Part shown: one piece after another, positions 43,209-55,376 of the stretch
Position numbering within the stretch: position 1 is the first letter of the stretch
Layout of the letters: the number at the start of each line of letters is the position of its first letter
From: Heliocidaris tuberculata
Lineage: Eukaryota > Echinodermata > Echinoidea > Camarodonta > Echinometridae
DNA length: 64,000 nt
Assembly (NCBI GenBank): GCA_025618425.1
Contig: CM046849.1
Span: 32,972,336-33,036,335, forward strand
Reading direction: 5' to 3'
The notes under the pieces: generated by a model
What the model saw: only the letters and a program-made list of their open reading frames with translations
Told to the model about the DNA's origin: nothing
Databases searched by the model: none
Position numbers and translations under genes: made by a program

Positions 43209-45098
43209 ATGAATATAGAAAGCGATGTGATAGGAGAGATCGGATGCCACTTAACATGGCCGGAACTTCATAAAATTAATCAGGAACAGCTCGAAAAGTC
43301 CTGGATGGCCCTTGAAACGCGAAAAGTGGAATTTTCCGAGCTACCGACCTATTTCTGCTCCATCATGAATCTGCAGGGATTCATACTGTATTCACTCAAT
43401 AATCAGAAGAAGGCGGAAGAAAAGTTTGACGAAGTTTTGGAGCTGGACTCTAACAACATTGTTGCAACTGGCAATCTGGCTGTTCTCTATAAACGTCAGT
43501 CTAAACTGAAATACTTCCATGAATGCGTTCAGAAATTGCAGAAGCTGTTGTCTGATCGACACCCTGTGCATCTAGCAAGAGCGTATACTGACCGTGCCCA
43601 TGCCATACGACACTTTGAACAGGACGTACGACCTTTCAGTTACACAGCTTTTATCAAGAAGGCTGTCGAGATAGGAGCCGAGACGGAAGTCCCAGAAAAG
43701 GCTGAATGGATTTTCGACTACGGCCTCGCGCTATATCGTCGAGACAGTCAGCTGGTTGCAGGACAAGCAGCACTGGCTGTCACAGAACCCAGCTTCAAGG
43801 AGGCTGTCGTATGCTTCGCGTCTGTGACAGAAATGGAAGATGCTCCACAAGCCTACCGCGCCCTCTCCTGGGTATTCATGGGAATTCTTCTGCGGACCAA
43901 GCCATCGAGATCTCTTGGGCAAGCCTTATTTGATACTGTACATCTCCATTCATATACCCCGATGGATTGCTATGAGCAGGCGTTATCGCTTCAGCCAGAC
44001 CACCACATCGTCTTACGAAGAGTTGCCTCTGAATTGACTTTGATGAAACAGTACGACCGCGCTGAGAAAATGTTCCACAAGTCACTTGAAAAGGAACCTT
44101 CATGGTTTGGACATCGCCATCTAGGTTTGTTGTACCTGGCAATGTTCGAAGATAACAATGATAAGGAAGCCAGAAATAAGGTGACTCTGGAACGACAGAG
44201 TAGCCTACTCGCAAAGGCTCAAGAACAGTTTGAGACAGCACTGAAATTCAAACAGGTCCACGCAGATCATTCGGACCTTGGGTACATCTCTTTTCTCAGA
44301 GGCGACTACGACAAAGCTGTGCAGGAGTTCAGTCTCGCGGTACGGTCCACCCATGACGACAACTTCGACATCTCCAAAACACACTTGCGATGGGCACAAT
44401 GCCTTCAGAAAATGGGTGAAGAGGAGGGCTCTTTGCTGCAGCTGGCAGAAGTAAAGAAAGCTCAGGGGAAACTGCAAAAGCAGGTTTCAATCCTACAGAA
44501 TATCTTCACTCACAATCATGGCATAAACTGCTGCGGTTTTGAATGCGATCTATCACGATTTGACTACTGCTCTTCTGAACGTCCAGGATTTGTCAACATC
44601 TTATCAGAGAACCAGAGTGCTTACATCAGCCCTATATCTCCTGTATTCCTCCGCCAGCCTAGCCCTTACAGATTCGATTTCTTCGTCAGCTTTTCTCATA
44701 TTGATCACAAGTGGACAGTCTCGTTCGTGAAGAAGCTAGAGAAGGATTTCGACGTTCGAGGTTGTATTCGATACCGTGATTACGCCTACGGTGCAACAAT
44801 CGCGGAGAACATTGCAGAGAACATCGACGAGTCATACAGAACTATCCTAATCTTGACACCAGATTCGCTCAGAGACCACTGGTGTCGGTATGAGCTTCAG
44901 CGAGCGCATATGGAAACCTTGAAGCGACGCTGCATCGTTCCGGTTATGCTGCGTACCTGTAAACTGCCCCGAGAAGTGGAGAACCTAACGCACATCAAGT
45001 GCAACCGGGGTCAGTTCGCACTGGATGATTGGTACCGACTTCGGGAAACGCTCCGACAAGATGAGAAGAAGATGAAGATAGACCTGGGCGCCAGTTGA
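43209..45098 (+). CDS. IFIT-like TPR protein with C-terminal TIR domain
   Basis: A single uninterrupted 629-residue frame. An in-frame TAA lies shortly upstream of the ATG, which supports this start. Residues 1-60 resemble the IFIT amino end (CHLTWPELHK; vertebrate IFITs have CHFTWEL). TPR-like helix pairs follow, for example at about 53-95, 250-300 and 340-400 (ALSLQPDHHIVLRRVASEL, SDLGYISFLRGDYDKAVQEF). Residues about 485-615 form a TIR domain. Box 1 is FDFFVSFS (489-496), box 2 is RDYAYG (523-528), WCRYEL spans 558-563 with Glu562, and box 3 is around Trp608. The WCRYEL wording is closer to Toll-like-receptor TIRs than to SARM1. No signal peptide or membrane segment is seen, so it should be cytosolic. 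A role in innate immune sensing or signalling is inferred from both domains. The single coding exon after a 5' UTR intron resembles IFIT gene structure. Confidence 0.85.
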   Translation: MNIESDVIGEIGCHLTWPELHKINQEQLEKSWMALETRKVEFSELPTYFCSIMNLQGFILYSLNNQKKAEEKFDEVLELDSNNIVATGNLAVLYKRQSKLKYFHECVQKLQKLLSDRHPVHLARAYTDRAHAIRHFEQDVRPFSYTAFIKKAVEIGAETEVPEKAEWIFDYGLALYRRDSQLVAGQAALAVTEPSFKEAVVCFASVTEMEDAPQAYRALSWVFMGILLRTKPSRSLGQALFDTVHLHSYTPMDCYEQALSLQPDHHIVLRRVASELTLMKQYDRAEKMFHKSLEKEPSWFGHRHLGLLYLAMFEDNNDKEARNKVTLERQSSLLAKAQEQFETALKFKQVHADHSDLGYISFLRGDYDKAVQEFSLAVRSTHDDNFDISKTHLRWAQCLQKMGEEEGSLLQLAEVKKAQGKLQKQVSILQNIFTHNHGINCCGFECDLSRFDYCSSERPGFVNILSENQSAYISPISPVFLRQPSPYRFDFFVSFSHIDHKWTVSFVKKLEKDFDVRGCIRYRDYAYGATIAENIAENIDESYRTILILTPDSLRDHWCRYELQRAHMETLKRRCIVPVMLRTCKLPREVENLTHIKCNRGQFALDDWYRLRETLRQDEKKMKIDLGAS

Positions 45099-46014
45099 CT
45101 ATCACCCTCTAGGCCTGAGAGGGAGACAAACATTCCGAAAGCAATGAAAAAGCTGCCTCTCAAGCTAAAAAGGACATTACGCCTTCCTTTTTATACGATA
45201 CACAAGTCAACCACTTCCTGAATTTCATATGCTGAATTTGTCTAAAATATCTCAGAGAAATTTGTGTTTATAAAGGCTCGCGTATCCAGGAAGTGTAGGG
45301 GGCATACGCCTCCTCATTGTCGAAATCCTGGATCCGTAACTATATAAAACTGCAAAAAAGATGATACAATTGTAGTTTAAGCTTCTACCAACCTTAAATT
45401 TTGTTAGCAAGCTTTCGTCCACTCCTGTGGATTTTCTCAAGCCAAGTGATCAGTCACACTGATGATGATGTTGTATGTTATTAAAAGCGAGTGGGTCTGA
45501 TCACAGTATGTAGTGCACTTATGTTTTCAAACCATTCATGTACAGTGTATGATAATGTACCAAGAATTTTTAGCCAGTCTAGATTTTCTTTAGAAATGTG
45601 CGAACATTACAATGGCGTATTACGTAATCTGAACAAGATTTCTATGGGCAGTACAATAGGCCTTTGAAATTGCCCTTGAGTTTATTTTTCGAAAGTAGTT
45701 TTTCTCGTGTTGACATGTATTAATTCTTAAAAGGGCAAGTTTAGAAGTCTTTATAGTCTAGAGCATATTAAATTTTGAGCCGAATAAGAAGGGAAATCAT
45801 GGGCATTGGTAAATTCGTTCTTAAAGTTGAGTGATGTAGGCCTATATTTTAAATTATAATGAGTATCCTGGCGTTGAACAGAATAAAAAATACACGTAAA
45901 TGTAGCTTAATTGTCTGATATGTTTGACTGACGCCACTGTTGACGATGTGTCTTTTTATGTGGTCAGCGTTTAAATGCTGTTCTATTCTCTACTCTGGAT
46001 CATAATCAAAAGCA
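45099..46014. other. Probable 3' UTR and flank of the IFIT-like/TIR gene
   Basis: AATAAA at 45882-45887 is a possible polyadenylation signal, which would give a 3' UTR of nearly 0.8 kb. No other gene was seen. Confidence 0.4.
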
Positions 46015-46162
46015 GGGCCCCGTTTCATAAAACTTCTTATCAATAACAACTGCCCCATTTCTATGACAAATTTGCTCTCAGCCAGTCAGATTCAAGGATT
46101 TCAGTAGCTTATAACTGTTATTGTAACTTGTTATTGATAAAAAGTTTTATGAAACGGGGCCC
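46015..46162. mobile_element. Fold-back MITE, GGGCCCCGTTTCATAAAAC family
   Basis: GGGCCCCGTTTCATAAAACTT and TTATCAATAACAA are mirrored by TTATTGATAA and AAGTTTTATGAAACGGGGCCC on the right. The ends are nearly perfect over about 20 bases. It is followed by a GGA repeat and G run (46168-46213). Confidence 0.85.
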
Positions 46163-46559
46163 AGAAGCATATGAGGGAGGAGGAGGAGGAGGAGGGGGAG
46201 GGGGGGGGGGGGGTGCTAGGTGACAGATACTACACCGGTCCTGAGTATATGCCTATTCTGAAACTACTGATATTCGCTTCGGGCAAGCGTCGCCTCATAT
46301 TTGGTCTGCGATGATGCACTTTTGATATCCTGCCTGATATACATACAGGTACTTAAAAATAAGTTACACAATGCATAGATCTAGTGTGGACTGCCTGGTA
46401 CCATTAAAAAAGTTTCAAATCCACCTCGTACTTAATATGATAATTGAAGGGAAATTGAAAGTTTTTGGAGGCATAACTCCCTCAGATAGAACCGAAAGAC
46501 ACATTCATGAGGATGCTTTACATAATAAAAACATTAAAATTCCTTTTGCTAGCATGTTG

Positions 46560-46827
46560 CAGTGCCGTCACCAGCTTTTTTCAAGGGGGGGGGGGGGTGC
46601 CTTTTGGGAAAAAAAAGGCAAAACTTACCAACTTCAATGTCAGGCAGTGGTGCTGGTGGCGCAGATATGAGCTGTTCGACACTACACAATAAGAACATGT
46701 CGCCCTTTTCAAAAGACACCCCCCCAAAAAAAAAAAAAAAAAAAAAAATCCTTTTTTTTTTTTTTTTTTTTAATTGTCTGGAGGGGGGTGCGTTCGCACC
46801 CTCCGCACCCCCCTGGCGACGCCCATG
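46560..46827. mobile_element. hAT-like MITE with imperfect ends
   Basis: The left end CAGTGCCGTCACCAGC pairs with the right end CTGGCGACGCCCATG. Inside are a G run near the left, an A run, a T run and GGGGGGTGCGTTCGCACCC, a small hairpin, near the right. The flanking duplication is not convincing. Confidence 0.55.
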
Positions 46828-48559
46828 TGTTGTAATATATTTATCGGTGATTTTCGTTAGTTTGGTGCGTTATGGATCCAAAAGGGAACACCATTCTACT
46901 GAATCTGTCACAACAGTTTATGATGACGCCGTGTAATTATACTGTAGAAAGATTTGATTTATCCAAGAAAGCAATTGTAAACCTCATCTGTAATCATTGA
47001 TTATTCAAATGTACGGGTACATAATGATTAAAATAAAAAAGATTAATTGAACTGTAAGCATTATAAATGTCTCGTCATATGCTAATGAAGACATAGTATA
47101 TCTGGAATGGATTATCTAATGCATCTGTTTGATATAGACCTGAACATCCTACATCATAGTTAAAAACTTGTATTCTGTGCAGAGATCCGTAAATTCAAAT
47201 TGGTATATTCATTAGAATTGTAAGCAGTGGTATATTGTAGATAAGAGTAAGAAAAGTTTCTTGGTCTTCTAATTGATAGTAGACTGACCTGAAAGCATTA
47301 TCAATCAAGTACTGAAATAATAAAAATTGATATACATGTAGTGTATATATTATAGTACAATATACATAATTATGTACAATATATAGTACAATATACAGAT
47401 ATTGTAAATAGGTAAGCTATGTTTCTTTATAAGCGGTTTACATGCTTGATGAATGGATTAAGAATTGAATTGTTTAATTGTGTAACTGTTGGAAATCAGC
47501 AACAATTTTGTTTTTATTGCCGCAACCTTTGATAATCATATGGTTATTATTTTTTTTTCATTCTATACATTTCAGTTGTCTTTTCTAACATTGCCATAAA
47601 TAACTGTAATATTCACCTGTTTGTTTTGCCTATCTATTCTAATTTCAAAAATTATTTTCATGTTATTGTTATATTCTACATATACAGTTTTATCATATAC
47701 TGCGAGTTTCAGGCGTATACTTCAAGCTGTGCTTTTTGGGACTAAGTCTACTTCTTTTTTGTATTTTTCATCTATGTTTCTTAGTATGTTGGCCCACGAT
47801 TGGTGACTGAAATAAATGTTACTGATATAATCATGTATATATCTGTCTATGGAGCGTAAGGCATTTTTTGGTAAATTTATTCACGAGGTTTAGCTTTGGT
47901 GAGGGTTTGGTTATTATTCCAACATCACTAGATTAAGTGCAAAATGGTATAGCTAGGGGCATGCCCCCGATCGAATGATGAAAAGAGAAGTGGGGGTGGG
48001 GGGGGGGCGGAGACGGGGAGACGGGGAAGGTAACGTGAAAAGAAGATCACACGAACCCTTCCTCAGTATCTGTTGATGGCCAAGTTGTTCTCTCTCATTT
48101 CATCACCTTTGTGAGACCGGTTTCCCCATCCCGTCATCAGATCCCATCCCACATGCACTGAACGGACCCATTCACTCTATGCCAATGATTGTGTATATAT
48201 TATCGTCGTGTTTGTGGTCCATAATTATCCAGTTTAAAGGCTGTAATCAGGGTTACTGAAACAAGAAAGTAATGTGCAATGTAAACAATAAATGATCGAA
48301 ATGATAGTGGAATTTAAAACCCCGATATAATTATTAGCCCGAAATGGAAAAGAGAAGAAATCGAGAGAAAGAAGGGGGGCGGGTATAGTAAGAAGACGGA
48401 AAGGGGGAGAGAGAAAGAGAGTTGGGTTAAGAAGAGTGGAAAGAGAGAGAGAGAGAGAGGGGGGGGGGGGGTTGGTAAGAAGAGAGCGAGAGAGGAGAGG
48501 GAGATGGATAGATAGGGAAAGAGAGAGAGAGAGAAAGATAAATTGAGAAGGAAGGAGAT

Positions 48560-48606
<47 letters not shown>

Positions 48607-48624
48607 GAAAGAAAGCATCATTAT
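46828..48624. other. Intergenic, no gene seen
   Basis: AT-rich. It includes a G-rich stretch at about 47989-48025 and GA-rich simple repeats at 48340-48615. Confidence 0.5.
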
Positions 48625-49037
48625 CCCTTTCGAGACAATTGACCACATTTTGTGATTTGGCTCAATAACTTTTGATTCAGAGCTCTAAAAAATATACCAG
48701 ATGCATGAGTAGAAAGAGCAAAAATTTCCACACACATTGTGTCCATTTTTGTTGCTTAACCATATTGCGTTTGATAACAGGAATTATAAAAATGAAAATA
48801 AGCTTTAAGATCCTTAAATTGTCAACACACTGAGAGTTTCAAAATCATTGGGTTTTTTTTAATCAAAATGTGCAATTTTTTTCAACTTTTCGACAAAGTT
48901 TGTAACCATGTATATTATTTTCAAAGACATATACATCTTATTAGAACCATGTAGCACTAAAAGAAAAATATTGTTGCCAATTTGAGGGGAAAAAATGTGA
49001 CTAATTCAGCCCTTAAATAATTCTTGTCACGAAAGGG
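48625..49037 (-). mobile_element. piggyBac-type MITE, 413 bp (copy 1)
   Basis: Ends CCCTTTCGAGAC and GTCACGAAAGGG, flanked by TTAT on both sides (48621-48624, 49038-49041). The interior is homologous in reverse orientation to copies at 53401, 55377 and 58881. Ends of the CCCTTT type at a TTAA-like site fit the piggyBac superfamily. No coding capacity. Confidence 0.8.
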
Positions 49038-49285
49038 TTATTCAGGACAGTGAATCTATTGATTATTCAGGAAACAAAACGGATACATTAAGGAGGGTAG
49101 TTTCATGTACATACAACAAAGAGAAGAAGAAAAAAATAGTAATGACGTATTGAGATAAAAGTAATAACGGATCATGCACAGAAGTTTAGTAGTAAAAAAT
49201 ACATTACAATTTCCTGTCAGTGGGAGGTTTATATATCCGACGTTTGTTTCTCGTTTCATTTTCGAGATTTTACAAGGGCAATCAT

Positions 49286-49526
49286 CAATGGTGTAGCGTG
49301 AGTCCAGCCATGGGGGGGGGGGGGGGGGGGCACCGATCTTACTTGGCAAATTCAATGCAAATTTACAAGGCCACTGATAATGGGGAGGCTGCGGGAAGGG
49401 GTCCTTCTTTTCTTGACCTTTTCCCCTTCCCCCTTTCCTCTTCTCATTTCTCTCATGTTCTTTCTTGTTTTTTTCACCATTCGATGGGGGCATGTGCCCC
49501 TCTCCCCCTCTGTATCTACGCCACTG
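49286..49526. mobile_element. hAT-type MITE, 241 bp
   Basis: The left end CAATGGTGTAGC pairs with the right end TCTACGCCACTG. The flanks GCAATCAT (49278-49285) and GCAATCAC (49527-49534) agree at seven of eight bases. A long G run (about 49312-49330) lies near the left end, and C-rich sequence lies near the right. Confidence 0.75.
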
Positions 49527-49534
49527 GCAATCAC

Positions 49535-50525
49535 ATTCCTCAATGTTATAATCTGTGCATGTTTTCTAACGTCGCTTCCCAAGTGTATGCAAAAGGATGA
49601 CATTGCATATCATAAAGTGAATCGTGAGATTATTCCAGATGACTTTATAATAGAGTTGTAACTACAGAGATAAATATTTGATCACAAAGATTTGATTGCT
49701 TACGTAACATGGGAATGTTATTGCTTTATTACATTTGTCTGATCAATAAACCATACACCAATACAGCTGTTAAAAAGAAAATACAACTTCATATTAATCA
49801 AATTTTGTAACTCAAAATGATTTTCAATTCTGATTTTCACAATTAAAATATCTTTCCACAATTTAAAAAAAAAATAATCACCAACTGAAATTTATTTCAT
49901 TTAATCAATCTGTATTTTCATCTTTACAGGATAGCAGTCATTTACCAAACTGCTTTCTGTAAGGGTCCTGTAATAGAAAATAATGGACTTTTAAAGCATG
50001 ATATATATTTTTTGATAGACTGGTGATAGATTGGATTCAATCATGTACAGGAAATAATGAATTAGATTGTTCTTTGAGTTGACTGAATTACTTCCTTATA
50101 TACCAAGGTATGAACTGAGTAGCCCCTTCACATTCGACAAATGCTTGTATATAATCTTAAAATCTTTAAAGCAGTGATCTTCACGGCCATATTCATTTAG
50201 ATGTTGGGCAAGTGAACATCACGCATGTTAAAGTGAACGCACACTGGTACCTACAAATGTCAGATGTATCATTACGGACATAATATGAATCACGGAGAGA
50301 GCTCACAAATACAAGAAGCAGATGAAGTCTGAATTCTTTAAAAATACATGTACATGTAAATAGATTTGTGAATAATTCACTTGGTTTTACATCTAAGTTC
50401 ACATAACACTCATGAATACAGGTTTTCTGCACATGGACCATATACAGTAGTAAAGATTTATTTTTTACATTCATATTGACCATATAGTATAGTTGATATC
50501 AAAGGTGGGATAATAATATAATATG
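49535..50525. other. Intergenic, no gene seen
   Basis: AT-rich; no exon-like frame or clear element. Confidence 0.5.
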
Positions 50526-51332
50526 GACTGGGCATGAGGGGGATACAACATTTATTGCCTGAACTAGAATTGTATTGCCCTCGTCTTCGACTCGGGCAAC
50601 ACGATTCTAGTGAGGGCAATATCCCCCGAAAGTAGCCAGTCCATATCATCATTATTAACAGAATCAGACATCTAGAGCGAACTCGAAAACATTGTAAAAA
50701 GTAGTTTATTGCCTGCTATTTAACACGCAAAATCCCATTGACTTTCGAAACCGGGCAATAAACAATTTATCGGCCCGTAATTTTGTTGGCTTGTCAAAGC
50801 CGGGCAATAAAATGTAAAAACTGCATTGGTCAGATGTCTGATATGGTTAATAATCTTGATTATTATCCATATCAGATATCTGAGCTGTGGTTTTACAAAA
50901 TTGTATTCCCCTCATCTTTGGTGCTAACCGGGCAAAGAGGGTAGTATTTCTTGTATTACCCTCTTTCATGAAAGCCTATGGACTTGACGTGTTATAAAAC
51001 CAGGCAACATGAAGTGTGCAATTACAGCGCACATTTGCGCTTGCTGGCTCAGTGTGCAGTGGGAGATTTGCGAATTTTGATGAAAAGCCAGGATTAGATA
51101 ATGACTTTGAAATCCACTTTGGAATCCAATTTGGAATCCAATTTGGAATGCATTTTCATCTTGCTTGCTCTAGATGTATGATGTGGATAATTATAACAAT
51201 ATTGACTGGCTCCGACTTTCGGAAGATACGTCATATATCGCCCTCACTAGATCCATATTACCGTCTTATTAAACTCGTATGATATGAATCTAGTTCGGGG
51301 AATATATGTTGTATCCCCATTAAGGCCAGTCA
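50526..51332. mobile_element. Large fold-back element, about 0.8 kb
   Basis: GACTGGGCATGAGGGGGATAC, AACAT and GAACTAGAATT on the left are mirrored by AATCTAGTTC, ATGTTGTATCCCC and GGCCAGTC on the right. An inner palindrome at about 50831-50884 (CAGATGTCTGATATGG / CCATATCAGATATCTG) sits near the middle. The pieces GGGCAATA and CGGGCAA recur several times. No transposase frame; superfamily unassigned. Confidence 0.65.
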
Positions 51333-52423
51333 GTTTTATATAAATATAACACAATGCAATTATAACTCACCATTAACAAGTACATCACCAAGAAATTATA
51401 ATTCTGTAATTCTGATGAAAATCAAATAATACTAAGACTAAATATGACACAGAATTTAAACTGAAATCTAGTTTGGCAGATGCTAAATTTTGTTTTCTTC
51501 AAAATATGAGCATAGAACCTACTTATTCACTCTTCTGCTCAACATCAATATCTCAAGGATTAGTAACTATATAAGTGCAGCTTGGAACACTTGGATCAAA
51601 ATCATAAACAATTTCAGCAAAAATTTTAAGCTATTTTTGTCTGAATTGTATTAAAATACAAGTATGAGCACAATGCCAATACAGTACTAATAATTCTTAC
51701 AGCTATATGCATTTCTATTTTTAACATTGATATGTTTCTAAAAAAAAAGACGTCTACATATTATGCCAATATTTAATGGCATGTATATCAAACCATTCAT
51801 ATTACCATGTACAAAAACACTGCACTATGTTCTTCAACAGAATTACTCATTTTTCACAAACCATTCATTCTATTGAGTAGAAACTAATTTGAACAATTAC
51901 CATGTATATACAGGTGTATATATATATATCGCTATTCATAATCTTTTCTCATTTTCCTATGAGAATCTATAAAAGAATAGATGTTAAAAAAAAGCAAGAA
52001 TCCTTCACTCACACATTGATCCTGTAATGAAAATAAAATTCAATTCTTCATCACGAACATGCAGTTCAGTACATGGAAGTACAATAATTATACTCATTTT
52101 AGAGTTTCTATGCCAATTCATAACTTACATCCTATTACCATACCCGAGAACAAAGCAATTATACTACTTCTAGCTTGGAGCTCTATTAATGTTTCAATCA
52201 ATAGTAATAGAATCTTAATATGTTCTCAACACAGATTTTTAGAAAAAAATCTTGTTTCATTGCACATGAAGTCAAACAAAGGGAGCAAAAGTTTATGATT
52301 AATAGTATCATATATATGAACAAAAGAACAAGTAATTTTGTGCTACAAAATTCTTCATTTCACACATTAAAATGGGAGGAAGTATTTTCTCTTAAACTCT
52401 ACTTCATGATGTAAATGCACATG
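51333..52423. other. Intergenic, no gene seen
   Basis: AT-rich; only short frames without recognisable features. Confidence 0.5.
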
Positions 52424-52502
52424 GTCTGTTGAGAGCAAGAAGGGCATTATCTCAAGTCATTTTATATAGAGTTAATGTCCTTTTGGCCCTAAGCATACAA
52501 TG
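52424..52502. repeat. Small fold-back repeat, CTGTTGAGAGC family
   Basis: TCTGTTGAGAGCAAGAAGGG and CATTATCTC are mirrored by GAGTTAATGTCCTTTTGGCC. Confidence 0.6.
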
Positions 52503-53400
52503 TTCTAAAAATCCCTTGTTACCTTAAATCATAACAGAGATAAGAATAGACAGGATAATGACTTGTAACATAAGCATGATATATTCAACATTAGTAAGAT
52601 AATAGTCCCAGCATTTAAGTATATTAGACTTACATTATTGCAACACAACTAAAAAAGTTTGATTTCTGGGAAAGGTAACAGATAATTTGTGAGCTTTCTC
52701 ATTCTTTTTATGTTTGTTTCAAAGATTATCATAGTAGATATGTCCCCTGAAAAGGATTGCTCTAGATCTTCAAATGCCCTAACATTCAAAATATGACAAG
52801 AAACGGCTGAAATGTTAGGGCCAAACATTTGTGTGTAGTGACTAGTCCCATACACATATTTCTGTGTGCAGAGCATGTGACTCTCAGTGGGATTGAGTCA
52901 ATATCTTATCATTTTGGTGGTTCCAAAACATACACCAGCTATTATGTGCTATATAATCAACCTTATCCAATGGCTTTGAGACAGTTTCTTTGACAATTCA
53001 TTCTCATGACCAAGACTCAACTTTACCTTTAAGTGATATATCATGCAAATTTTACTTAATTATCCAAGATGCACTTTTTTATGTGCTACATGTACATATT
53101 TAATTCCCCTCCGCCAAAATTGATTCAATCATACATTGTACAAAATATGTACCTCAGAAGGCCATATCATCTAATCTGATAGGAATAAAATCATAATGAT
53201 TAATCAAAGCAGAGTTGACAAAATTAATTTTTCACATTACTCTTGATACTTTTGTATTAGATGAATGATATATTGTACCAAGAGAATGCAAACTAATCTA
53301 CATATTGAAGACGAAACATACTCACAATGCTTTCATACACCAAAATAGAACATGGCAACTCCAACATTGACATACAAAACTATACATACTGCCAACTTAA

Positions 53401-53810
53401 CCCTTTCAGCACAGGAATTTTTTAATGGCTAAATTAATCACATTTTGTTCTTCAAATTGGCAACAATAATATTTTTCTTTGGGCTAAACGGTTCTGAAGA
53501 GGTGCACTATATTTGGAAACAATATACATGTTTACAAGATTTGTTGATAAGTTGATAAAATTGCCAATTTTGATTTAAAAAAAACAAACAATGATTTTGA
53601 ACCTCTCAATGTATTGCCAATTTAGGATTTTAAAGCTTATTTTCTTTTCTAAAATTTCTGGCATCAAACGCAATATGGTCATGCAACAAAAATGGACATA
53701 ATTTTTGCAGAAATTTTTGCTCTTTCTACTCATGCATCTGGTATATTTTTCAGAGCTCTGAATCAAAAGTTATTTATTGCCAAACCACAAAATGTGGTCA
53801 ATTGTCTTGA
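53401..53810 (+). mobile_element. piggyBac-type MITE (copy 2), right end eroded
   Basis: The left end CCCTTTCAGCACAGG follows TTAA at 53397-53400. The interior matches the other copies (TTGTTCTTCAAATTGGCAAC, CTCTTTCTACTCATGCATC). The right end reads GTCTTGATATAAC where others have GTCTC(A/G)AAAGGGTTAA. Confidence 0.75.
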
Positions 53811-53870
53811 TATAACAAAAAGCAATTTTATTGCAAGAAACCTAAACCCCAACGAAGGACATACATGTAC

Positions 53871-53952
53871 ATCTGTTGAGAGCTAGAAGGATGTTAACTC
53901 ATTACACTTGAACAGAGAGCTAATAACCTTCTGGCAGTCAACACACAATATC
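53871..53952. repeat. Small fold-back repeat, CTGTTGAGAGC family
   Basis: ATCTGTTGAGAGCTAGAAGG and GTTAACTC are answered by GAGAGCTAATAACCTTCTGGC. More diverged than the copy at 52424. Confidence 0.5.
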
Positions 53953-54576
53953 CTTTTACAAGTATTAAGTAAACAACTGTCACTATTGTACACAGTTCAA
54001 AACACATCCATATTGAAAGCTTTTCAGCACAGAGAGTGATACCGAATGTCCTTTTTATTACCACTTTAGTGCAGGGATCTTCCTCATTTCATTCCCTTTC
54101 AAGTTCATTTAGCTATAGCCACATTGAATTTAATTATAGCTCAGTAAAGGAAAGTGAGGGGATGTTTAGATTCATCAACATTAAATGACAATTTGGTTTA
54201 ATAACACACCTTAAAAGATAGTTTGAATACTTTCCCAGAAGTACTGTATTCAACATTTCTCGCTCTTTCTAACTTAGACACCTCACACCTCAAGTAACAG
54301 ATCCCATTACCATAAAATGTTAACATAACTTTGGTTGAACAAATTGTTAATTCCAATAACTTTTCAAAGCTTTCCATGCTAAAAAGATTAGTAATCAAAA
54401 ACATAATCAACAAAAAATTTCATGGAGGCGGAGATGATAAACATTTATCTTCACATACATAATTGTGGCTTATGTTTAACAGAACATTTTAGTTGTAAAC
54501 ATTTAGCGGTAATAAATAATAACACAAAGTATGACTCTACCACCTGCTTCAATAACAGAATGACATTATACACAAC

Positions 54577-54668
54577 ATATATTGTCTAATGAGAGCCACA
54601 AGGGCATTAACTCTGTCTTAAAGTATAAGAGTGGAGTTAACGCCTTCTTGCTCCAAACAGACCATATG
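54577..54668. repeat. Small fold-back repeat, CTGTTGAGAGC family
   Basis: CATATATTGTCTAATGAGAG and GGGCATTAACTC are mirrored by GAGTTAACGCC and CAAACAGACCATATG. Its right end nearly touches the next element at 54672. Confidence 0.6.
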
Positions 54669-54671
54669 ATA

Positions 54672-54951
54672 CTGTATAAGCCATAAATTTCGCGGCCATA
54701 AATTTTCGCGAATAGGACTAACCAGACTATTTCGGGAGCGGTTGAATTCGCGGTCGGAATATTCTCAAATCTACAAATAGTGGTGATGATGTACTTTTGC
54801 AAAGCGAAAAGTGAATTTCTGACCAGGAGACAACAAATTCAACCGACTTCTAATGTTGGCAATATTTTGGCGTGTTGTTAAATTCACGACCCACTCACGA
54901 TTCGCGAAATTCGCGAAAATAAAACCCCCGCGAAATATATGGCTTATACAG
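54672..54951. mobile_element. TA-flanked MITE, 280 bp, CTGTATAAGCC ends
   Basis: CTGTATAAGCCATAAATTTC and TTTTCGCGAA on the left are mirrored by TTCGCGAAAAT and GAAATATATGGCTTATACAG on the right. TA flanks both ends. The TA duplication fits Tc1/mariner-type non-autonomous elements. Confidence 0.75.
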
Positions 54952-55376
54952 TACATGGAACACTACATGTAGCTTTGGTCTAAGATGGGTGGAGTTTATT
55001 AAATAGCATCCACAGTGTTGGTAATAGGCTACTGTAAACCAGAAGCTTCCAGGACATGAAACTTTGGAGAATTGCAAAAGTTCAGAGTCCTGTTAATCGT
55101 CATTAAATTACTCTGCGGTACAAAACTGTCGAGAATCTGAACCACTTGAATTAAAATTCATAGATATGTCATGAATATCTAATAGATGAGGTCACTAATA
55201 GGTTAGCATTGCTATATCACCCTGTGGTACAATTCAGATGTCTTTCTAGGAGGTATGCAAGAACGTATCATTTTACGGATGTCAGACAGATTAAAAGGCT
55301 GGTCACGTGTGTCCGATAACGATGACAATAGCAAGATTTTTTATTAAGGGTATACCCTAGAGCTGCCTACTATTAA

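Noticed and set aside
43706..44730. Other open frames overlapping the IFIT-like/TIR gene
   Set aside because: They are shadows of the 629-codon frame in other frames and on the other strand.
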